Shown here: positions 24,332 to 33,308 of the stretch, in pieces
Layout: the number at the start of each line of letters is the position of its first letter
Numbering within the stretch: position 1 is the stretch's first letter
Assembly: GCA_018240025.1 (NCBI GenBank)
Contig: JAFEGM010000084.1
Location: 1-33,308, forward strand
Direction of reading: 5' to 3'
DNA from: Verrucomicrobiota bacterium
Lineage (GTDB): Bacteria; Verrucomicrobiota; Verrucomicrobiia; Chthoniobacterales; SZAS-18
DNA length: 33,308 nt
The notes under the pieces: generated by a model
What the model was told of the DNA's origin: nothing
The model's database searches: none
The model's input: the letters and a program-made list of their open reading frames with translations, nothing else
Position numbers and translations under genes: made by a program

Positions 24332-25232
24332 CCTCGCCACCCAAGACGAGGCTGCGGACTACCTCCTGGGGCAGATGTCCCCGGAGGCGCGAGCGGCCTT
24401 TGAGGCGAGGATCCGCAAGGATCCCGCCCTGCAGGCGCATTTGCGCGAGGCGGGCGACGCCATGGTGGAATGGACCCTCGCCCTGCCGCCGGAGGAGCCG
24501 TCGGCGGCGCTGCGCGGTCGACTGCTGGCCCAGGTGGCTGCGGAGGCGCGCGCGGAACAGGCCGCCGCGACCGTGCCCTTCACGCCGGCCCCCGTGCTGG
24601 CGCCGCGCCGCGCGCCCTGGGGCTGGATGGCGGCGGCCGCGGCGCTGGTGCTGGGCGGGGCCATCGCCTGGCAGGCCGAGCGCGAGCGCGCGGCCGCGGA
24701 GGAGCGGATGAGCGAGCTGCGCAGTCAGTTGAAATCGACCGAGGCGCGCCTGGCCGGACTGAGCGCCGAGGCCGCGCGCTCGACGGCCGCCGCGGACGAG
24801 CTGCGCCGCCGGCTGGAGGGCCTCGAGAAATCGAACGCCGAGCTGACCGCGCAGATCGACGCCGCGCGCGGCGAAAACGTGCTCGGCCGGGTCATCGCCG
24901 GGGCCCTGCGCGCGACCGTGGCCGGCGGCGTCGACGGACCGGCGCCCGCGCGGGGCGCCTTCGTCTGGGATCCGGTCAAGCAGGAGGGCGTGCTGACGGT
25001 GGAGAATCTGCCGCTCATTCCGCCCAGCTTCGATTACGAGATCTGGGTGGCCGATGCCGGTCAGCCCATTCCCGTCGGCACCTTCCGCCCGACGCGCGTC
25101 GGCCGGCAGACGCTGCGCTTCAAGGCCGACACCAGGATTTCGAAGGCGACGGAGTTCATGGTCACGCGCGAGCAGCGCGGCGGCTCGAAGCAGATCGAAG
25201 GCCCGGCGGTGCTGGTGAGCGACAAATACTGA
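24324..25232 (+). CDS. Membrane anti-sigma factor (RskA-like)
   Basis: A 302-aa partner of the preceding ECF sigma factor. The N-terminal 85 residues (DEAADYLLGQMSPEARAAFEARI) resemble the sigma-binding anti-sigma domain without the zinc motif. One membrane helix follows at about 100-118 (WGWMAAAAALVLGGAIAW), then a coiled coil of about 65 residues (ELRSQLKSTEARLAGLSAEA), and a periplasmic RskA-type beta domain (190-302, GAFVWDPVKQEGVLTVENLP...YEIWVADAG). It would hold the sigma factor at the membrane until released by a signal. ATG 24324 lies inside the ancestral sigma gene end, so translation was probably coupled. With the frameshift, ribosomes now stop 108 bases earlier. Confidence 0.88.
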   Translation: MIDLATQDEAADYLLGQMSPEARAAFEARIRKDPALQAHLREAGDAMVEWTLALPPEEPSAALRGRLLAQVAAEARAEQAAATVPFTPAPVLAPRRAPWGWMAAAAALVLGGAIAWQAERERAAAEERMSELRSQLKSTEARLAGLSAEAARSTAAADELRRRLEGLEKSNAELTAQIDAARGENVLGRVIAGALRATVAGGVDGPAPARGAFVWDPVKQEGVLTVENLPLIPPSFDYEIWVADAGQPIPVGTFRPTRVGRQTLRFKADTRISKATEFMVTREQRGGSKQIEGPAVLVSDKY

Positions 25233-25605
25233 CGGCGCGTTGGGTAGGAGGTGCAGTGCGCGTTTGAGGAGCGTTGGAATTCTTGGCCGCAAAGACTCAG
25301 AGACCGCAAAGAAGGCGGGAGGGACGCGCCGGACGTAGCATTCGCTTGGTAGGGACCGCGCTCCTGCGCGTCCGCGAACCGCGCTGGATGTAGCATTCGC
25401 CCAAGACCGGCGTCCCGCGATGGGCGGCTCGCGGACGCGTTGATCGCCCGCGAAGGCTCGTCTTGAGCGGCTCGCGGACGCGCGGGAGCGCATCCCTACC
25501 AGCGACGTGGGCGAACGGCGGCGTCGTGCTCGAATCGCGGACGCGCCGGAGCGTATGCCTTCGATACCCTCTCCCGGCGAGCGCTGGCGACCACGCGCTC
25601 ATTCG
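25233..25605. repeat. Repeat-rich gap with inverted GGTAGGGA-type sequences
   Basis: No gene is supported here. GGTAGGGACCGCGCTCCTGC at 25348 onwards (to 25383) recurs in reverse complement at 25467-25500 (ending GGAGCGCATCCCTACC), with few mismatches. Partial copies of the same core (TCGCGGACGCG) are at about 25430-25442 and 25535-25545. CCGCAAAGACTCAGAGACCG lies at 25279-25301. These are intergenic repeats of the kind often scattered through verrucomicrobial genomes. Confidence 0.6.
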
Positions 25606-25661
25606 GGAGATCGTCCTCGTCCTCGTCCTCGTCCTCGAAACCATCGCTGCCGCAGGCCTCA
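25606..25661 (-). repeat. Single copy of the GAGGAC composite repeat
   Basis: On the minus strand it reads GAGGCCTGCGGCAGCGATGG then TTTCGAGGACGAGGACGAGG and ends in GACGATCT. It has the same order and orientation as the unit at 120-176 relative to an upstream minus-strand gene, but here a terminator lies between the gene and the repeat. Confidence 0.7.
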
Positions 25662-25694
25662 CTTCCCGCGCTGCTGTCCGCATTCCGCACGCGC

Positions 25695-25728
25695 AAAAAA
25701 ACGGCGACCGGGTTTCCCCGGTCGCCGT
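25695..25728 (-). terminator. Rho-independent terminator of the small exported protein gene
   Basis: A perfect 12-bp stem (25701-25712 paired with 25717-25728, arm CGGCGACCGGG) with a four-base loop is followed on the minus strand by seven U residues (25695-25701 as A on the plus strand). It lies about 25 bases after the stop of the 25753-26013 gene. Confidence 0.9.
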
Positions 25729-25752
25729 TGGGAACTTTCTGTCGCTGTCGGA

Positions 25753-26013
25753 CTAGCCGCCGCCGGGATTCTGCTTGGCGAACTCTTCAGCAAAACTCGG
25801 ATGCTGCTTCAGTTCCTTGGCGATGGCGGTGCGAACCTTGGGGTTGCCGCACATCCGATCAACCACCATGGCGGCGAGCTCCGGATCATTGCAGAGACGC
25901 TCCACGGAGATCATCTTCGGCAATTTCTTCGGTTTGGCTTTGGCCGCCTCAAGAGGCAGACAGAATGCGCTGGCGAGACCCAGCACCAGCAATGTGTTGC
26001 GCAGGCTTTTCAT
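25753..26013 (-). CDS. Tiny exported protein with three 14-residue Pro-containing repeats
   Basis: An 86-aa protein with a signal peptide (MKSLRNTLLVLGLASAFCLPLEA) and a short mature part. Three successive 14-residue units can be aligned: CNDPELAAMVVDRM, CGNPKVRTAIAKEL and KQHPSFAEEFAKQN, each with Pro at position 4 and hydrophobic residues after it. This recalls the NP-helix repeats of STI1-type modules, but no family is assigned. Two cysteines (starting units 1 and 2) could form a disulfide after export. The gene is monocistronic, with a strong terminator 25 bases downstream. Start at ATG 26013. No function is proposed. Confidence 0.75.
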   Translation of the reverse strand: MKSLRNTLLVLGLASAFCLPLEAAKAKPKKLPKMISVERLCNDPELAAMVVDRMCGNPKVRTAIAKELKQHPSFAEEFAKQNPGGG

Positions 26014-26430
26014 GGGGTATTCAACTAAATGTCAGGTGGACCAACCGCGGCTATCAGGCCTCGCCGGACATGGAGTGTCAAGCCGGTAGGCGAGGGTGGG
26101 AGTGACAAATTCGCGCAGTATTCCCGCAGGATGGAAAAATGGGTCGTCCAAGCGAAAACGTGGGCGAAGCGGACAAAGGAGCTCACGCGAAGGAGCGAAG
26201 AAGGCGAAGACGCGAAACTGATGGGGTGACGGGGTGACGGGGTGACGGGTGACGGCTTGCTCCCTGGTGTGCCGTGGGCGGGATGTGGCTGCGCCGTTTT
26301 TGGGACGCGGCGGGGTTGCCGGGTGACGTTCCGCGGGTGCGGAGGTGGGTCCGTCTTCTGAAGAATGCCGTCTGGAGGTACGCTCGGCCCGCCTTGGCCC
26401 GCCGTCTGCATGGCGCCAGACTCTCTGCAC
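26014..26430. repeat. Gap holding CGCGAAG and GGGGTGAC simple repeats
   Basis: No gene, tRNA or clear promoter was found between the divergent genes. 26183-26216 is TCACGCGAAGGAGCGAAG followed by more GCGAAG units. 26221-26254 is a tandem of GGGGTGAC (ATGGGGTGACGGGGTGACGG and on). Both motifs recur together at the right edge of the window. Confidence 0.65.
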
Positions 26431-26946
26431 ATGAAGAATCCGCTCCTTCCGCTCCTCGCCTCTTTCGCCCTCGGTTTCAGTCTGGCCACGGCCCAGCCGC
26501 CGCCGACCGGACCGCTGCCCCCGCCGCTGCCGTCGGTGGAGCTGCCGCCAGACCTCGCACGGGTCCTGCGCGACTACGAGAAGGCCTGGACCGCCAAGGA
26601 CGCGGCCGCGCTGGCCAAGCTCTTCGTGGCCGACGGCTTCGCGCTGCCGAATGGCCTGCCGGCGGTGCGCGGCACGGCGGCGCTGGAGAAATTCTACACC
26701 ACCAGCGGAGGCTCGCCGCTGGCGCTGCGGGCGCTGGCTTTCGGCACCTCGGGCGATCTCGGTTACATCCTCGGCGGCTATGCCGACGGCCCCGGCCAGC
26801 CCGACATCGGCAAGTTCACGCTGGTGCTGAAGCGCGGATCCGACGGCCGCTGGCTCATCCTCTCGGACATGGACAATCCCAACCCGCGCCGCGCCCCCGC
26901 GGCCGTCCCGGGGGCGAGTCCGAAGCCCACGCAGAAGCCAGCCTGA
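26431..26946 (+). CDS. Exported DUF4440/SnoaL-like protein
   Basis: A 171-aa protein with a signal peptide (NPLLPLLASFALGFSLATA), a Pro-rich stretch (residues 22-42), and one NTF2-like domain of the DUF4440 type: VLRDYEKAWTAKDAAALAKL, VRGTAALEKFY, YILGGYAD and FTLVLKRGSDGRWLIL. Proteins of this fold act as small-molecule-binding or isomerase-like domains in many settings, and no substrate can be given. ATG 26431 is used because it gives the signal peptide; an earlier in-frame ATG at 26365 adds 22 residues with no such feature. It converges on the thioredoxin-like gene with 12 bases between the stops. Confidence 0.8.
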   Translation: MKNPLLPLLASFALGFSLATAQPPPTGPLPPPLPSVELPPDLARVLRDYEKAWTAKDAAALAKLFVADGFALPNGLPAVRGTAALEKFYTTSGGSPLALRALAFGTSGDLGYILGGYADGPGQPDIGKFTLVLKRGSDGRWLILSDMDNPNPRRAPAAVPGASPKPTQKPA

Positions 26947-26958
26947 GGCGCGCCGAGG

Positions 26959-27477
26959 TCACCATTTTGCCTGCGCATCCTCCAGCAGCTGCTGCAGGAT
27001 GCCGAAGCGGACCTCGCCGTAATTGAGGGCGAACTTCAGCTTACCCTTGTCGTAGATCCACGTGCTCGGCAGCCAGGTGACCGGGGTGCCGAGGAAGGCG
27101 GTGGCCTTGCCGTCGCCTTTGCGCGGACCGGGGTGGGCGAGAATGGTCACGTTCGGCTGTGCGCCGATCCCGGCGGCCGCCAGCTGGGCCTTGCCGTCGT
27201 TGCCGTCATTCCAGAACGTGACGAAGACGAAGCGCGTCTGCGGATTCGCCTCGACGAACTTCTGCCAGCCGCCGTCCTTGAATTCACGGCCGCAATTCGG
27301 GCACCACGTCGCCCAAAGATGCACAATGGTCGCGCCGGGCTGGGTCAGCAGCTGGCCGACGCGCTGCTCGAGCTCGGCCACGGCCGGAGCCGCCGCCGGG
27401 GCGGGGGAAGGTGCCGGCGTCTGGGCACCGAGCGTCGACAGCAGCAGGGCCGAGGCGAGCAAGAGAGCGAGTCGCAT
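26959..27477 (-). CDS. Exported thioredoxin-fold protein (TlpA-like)
   Basis: A 172-aa protein with a signal peptide (RLALLLASALLLSTLGA), a Pro/Ala linker, and a thioredoxin fold with the active-site pair in VHLWATWCPNCGREF (CPNC). The later strand and cis-proline region appear as GTPVTWLPSTWIYDKGKL. TlpA/ResA-like proteins reduce disulfides in the periplasm, for example in cytochrome c maturation; the actual partner is unknown. ATG 27477 gives the signal peptide; an upstream in-frame start at 27510 adds 11 basic residues. It starts 45 bases after the OtsAB stop on the same strand and may be read through from the trehalose operon. Confidence 0.85.
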   Translation of the reverse strand: MRLALLLASALLLSTLGAQTPAPSPAPAAAPAVAELEQRVGQLLTQPGATIVHLWATWCPNCGREFKDGGWQKFVEANPQTRFVFVTFWNDGNDGKAQLAAAGIGAQPNVTILAHPGPRKGDGKATAFLGTPVTWLPSTWIYDKGKLKFALNYGEVRFGILQQLLEDAQAKW

Positions 27478-27522
27478 GCGGGACCATTTCCCGCCGCGCC
27501 GGCTCGGCAACCCGCGTCCTTG

Positions 27523-29734
27523 TCATGCCGCATGCAGCGCGGACAGCCCCGCCGAGGCGAAGCGCTCGAGCAGGAGACGGACCGAGGTCGGATCGCTCAG
27601 GCGGTAGCGCGCGATGCTGTCGCGACTGCCGACGTGGATGCCGATGCCCTCCGGCGGCAGCGCGCGGAACAGATCCTCGTCGGTGGCATCGTCGCCGATC
27701 GCCACGATGGGCCAGCCCGGCGGGACGCGCAGCGCGAGGTCCTGCAGGATGAGCCCCTTGTGGATGCCCGACGGACGGACCTCCACGACCTTCACCCCGG
27801 GCAGCACCTCGGCCGGTTGGTTGGCGAGCAGCTTGGCCAAATGCGAACGGAGCTCGCGCGCCTGCGAGGCGCCGAACTGCGGCTCGCAGCGTCGATAGTG
27901 CCAGGCCAGCGCCACCGCCTTCTCCTCCACGAACGACCCCGGCGCGTGCTCGCAGAAACGCTCCATGATGGCGCGCACCGAGGGCATCCAATCGAGCGAG
28001 GGCACCGGCCGCTGCACCCACTCGCCGTCGGGCAGGCGCGACCAGTAACCATGCTCCGCGTGCAGCCCGACGCCGAGCCCGCCGAACCACTGCAGCAGCG
28101 TGGAGCGATCGCGCCCGCTGGCCAGATGAACGAGGCGGTCGCGGCGGGCCACGAGCCGGCCGAGGAGCTGGAGCAAGGCGGCGTCCGGCCGCGCGCGGTC
28201 GGGCGTCGAGGCGAAAGGCACGAGCGTGCCATCGTAGTCGAGCACCAGCGCCACGCCCGGCGCGGAGAGCAGGCGATCGATCTGGCCGGCCGGCAGAGCG
28301 GTGGTCGCCTGCCGCTGGGAGTTCTCGGCGTGCGCGGCGTCGAGCGCACGGAGGAAGTCGCTGGTCCAATGATGCACGGTCCACTGCTGCACCCGCCGCC
28401 GCAGCGCCTTCATCCGCTCGGCCCGCGCTTCCAGCGGCATTTCCAGCGCGTCCTGGATGGCCTGTGCGGTCTGGTCGACATCGTAGGGATTGACCAGCAG
28501 CGCGTCGCCCAGCTCCCACGCGGCTCCGGCGAATTCGCTCAGCACGAGCACGCCGTCATGCTCGAGCTGGCAGGCGACGTACTCCTTCGCGACCAGATTC
28601 ATGCCGTCGCGCAAGGGCGTGACCAGCATGACGTCGCCCGCGCGGTAGAGCGCGAGCAGCTCGGCCTCGTCGACCGAGCGGTAGAGATACTGCACCGGCG
28701 ACCATTGGAGATTCGAGAAGCGCCCGTTCACCCGGCCGATGAGCTCATCGATCTCGCGCCGCAGCTTCTCGTACGCTTCCACGCCGGTGCGCGAGGGCAC
28801 GGCCACCTGGATGAACTTGAACTTCCCGTGCAGATGCGGCGCGCGCTCGAGCAATCGTTCGATCGCCAGCACGCGCCGCGGCAGGCCCTTCGTGTAATCG
28901 AGCCGGTCGACGCCCACCAGCAGCTGGCAGCCGGGATGATTCGCGCGCAGGGCCTCGGCCGCCGCGCTGGTCTCGGGTTCGGCCGAGCGGGCCACGAAAT
29001 AGCGCGTGTCGATGGAGATCGGGAAGGCACCCACGCGGACCATGCGGCCCTGGTATTCGAGATCCTCCAGTCGCGGCTCCAGGCCGAGCACGCGCAGGAG
29101 GGCCGACATGAAATGCCGTTGGAACGAGAACGTCTGGAAGCCGATGAGATCGGCCCCGAGCAGGCCTTCGAGGATCTCGCGCCGCCACGGCAGGATGCGA
29201 AAGGCGGCCGAGGCGGGGAAGGGGATGTGCAGGAAGAAGCCGATGCTCGCCTCCGGCAGGCGCGCGCGCAGCAGCTGCGGCACGAGCGCGAGCTGGTAGT
29301 CGTGCACCCAGATGCGATCGCCCGGCTGCCAGACCTGCGCCACGGTATCGGCGAAGCGTTCGTTCACCTCGCGATACGCTTCCCAGTCTTTCCAAGCATC
29401 GAGCCGCACGCGCTCGAGCGAGTAGTGGAAGAGCGGCCAGAGAACGCCATTGGAGAAACCTTCGTAGAACCGCTCCACCTGCGTGCGTTCGAGATGCACC
29501 GCGCGCAAATTCTGACCGACGAACTGCTCGTCGAGATCGACCCGCGCCTCCGGCGAGAGGCCGCAGGTGTCGCCGGGCCAGCCGATCCAGAGCGAGCCCG
29601 GCTCGGCGTGGACCTGGCGCATCGACGTGGCCAGTCCGCCCGCCGACGGCACCGCGCGCGGCACCCCGTCGTGGACTTGGATCGTGACGGGAAGGCGGTT
29701 GGAGACGATGAGGTTGCGCGGGGGCGGAGAGGAA

Positions 29735-29748
<14 letters not shown>
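27523..29748 (-). CDS. otsA-otsB: Trehalose-6-phosphate synthase / phosphatase fusion
   Basis: A 741-aa bifunctional enzyme. Residues 10-475 are a GT20 synthase (OtsA) joining UDP-glucose and glucose-6-phosphate: SNRLPVTIQ, SAGGLATSM, WVHDYQLALVPQLLR, HIPFPASAAFR, VDRLDYTKGLPRR and RDGMNLVAKEYVACQ. Residues 490-741 are a HAD phosphatase (OtsB) with the nucleophile motif LVLDYDGTLVPF and acid motif IVAIGDDATDEDLF. The phosphatase is complete, so the protein should make free trehalose in one polypeptide, as in eukaryotic TPS/TPP and some bacteria. Its ATG at 29748 lies 14 bases inside the end of the TreS-maltokinase gene, so translation is coupled. Confidence 0.95.
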
Positions 29749-33040
<3,292 letters not shown>

Positions 33041-33308
33041 GCCCGGTGAGTTCGCTGGAAAGGCCTGCGTCGCGTGCCCGCGCCGTGCAATCTTCCCGGT
33101 CCCCAGAGAGGGAATCTCTGGCCCGCAGCCGGGCACGCCGCGCCCAGTGACGCGTTGGCAGAGGTTCACGCGAAGAGGCGAAGGGGGCGAAGGCGCGAAT
33201 GAAGAGGTGGTTTGCACTCCTCCGGAGGCGGCCTCTCGCGCTGCGAGCGCATGCTGCGGCCGGTGGCTACGTCTCCGGTGCCCCATCACCCCATCACCCC
33301 ATCACCCC
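33041..33308. repeat. Gap with CGCGAAG and GGGGTGAT repeats at the window edge
   Basis: 33165-33199 (TTCACGCGAAGAGGCGAAGG and on) matches the GCGAAG block at 26183. 33281-33308 is an inverted CCCCATCA tandem (GGGGTGAT on the minus strand) and runs off the right edge. The promoter of the trehalose operon should lie here but I cannot identify it. Confidence 0.65.

Overview
The window looks like a chromosomal segment of a high-GC Verrucomicrobiota bacterium, probably of the Opitutaceae type. The support is indirect: strongly GC-biased third codon positions, a large secreted beta-helix protein ending in a C-terminal module of the kind common in Verrucomicrobia (YVIQSSDNL...FYRAISAP), a TreS-maltokinase fusion, and intergenic spaces full of short simple and palindromic repeats. 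No rRNA, tRNA, CRISPR array or prophage was seen. The species is not identifiable from the sequence alone.

Layout. 1-176: repeat DNA rich in GAGGAC. 177-3153 (minus): an MFS/NTP-NDP-type transporter, a membrane-anchored Mrr-like nuclease with a zinc ribbon, and a MutT-type Nudix hydrolase. 3284-6394 (plus): a 1036-aa secreted beta-helix protein with a long Thr/Pro linker. 6395-7190: an array of composite repeats. 7277-9789 (plus): two membrane-anchored cell-wall enzymes (GH3 and NlpC/P60) and a PhnA-domain protein. 9980-10528 (plus): a universal stress protein. 10583-14274 (minus): a compact TetR - HlyD lipoprotein - ABC ATPase - permease operon, with a visible promoter and palindromic operator overlapping it. 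14651-16033 (minus): asparaginyl-tRNA synthetase. 16229-18482 (minus): two membrane proteins of unknown function. 18584-18961 (plus): a glyoxalase-fold protein. 19094-19735 (plus): a REP-associated tyrosine transposase (RAYT) with a pair of inverted REP palindromes on each side. 19871-23609 (plus): a DUF885 metallopeptidase, threonine synthase and an NAD(P)H:FMN-type oxidoreductase. 23733-25232 (plus): an ECF sigma factor broken by an exact 11-bp tandem duplication, followed by its anti-sigma factor. 25233-26430: two repeat-rich gaps around a tiny exported protein. 26431-26946 (plus): a DUF4440-like exported protein. 26959-33040 (minus): a trehalose operon (TreS-maltokinase fusion, then OtsA-OtsB fusion with overlapping genes), followed by a thioredoxin-like protein.

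How genes work together. OtsAB makes trehalose from UDP-glucose and glucose-6-phosphate. TreS-Mak can convert trehalose to maltose and then maltose-1-phosphate, the GlgE substrate; GlgE itself is not in view. The ABC operon looks like a self-regulated exporter resembling ybhG-ybhF-ybhS of enterobacteria with its CecR-type regulator. The sigma/anti-sigma pair would normally be translationally coupled, but the duplication cuts off sigma region 4.

The most noteworthy features are the broken sigma factor, the RAYT/REP system (with a further REP pair 9.5 kb away), and the composite GAGGAC repeat family that occurs downstream of three different genes. No wholly new multi-gene system could be supported; the repeat families are the least explained part of the window.
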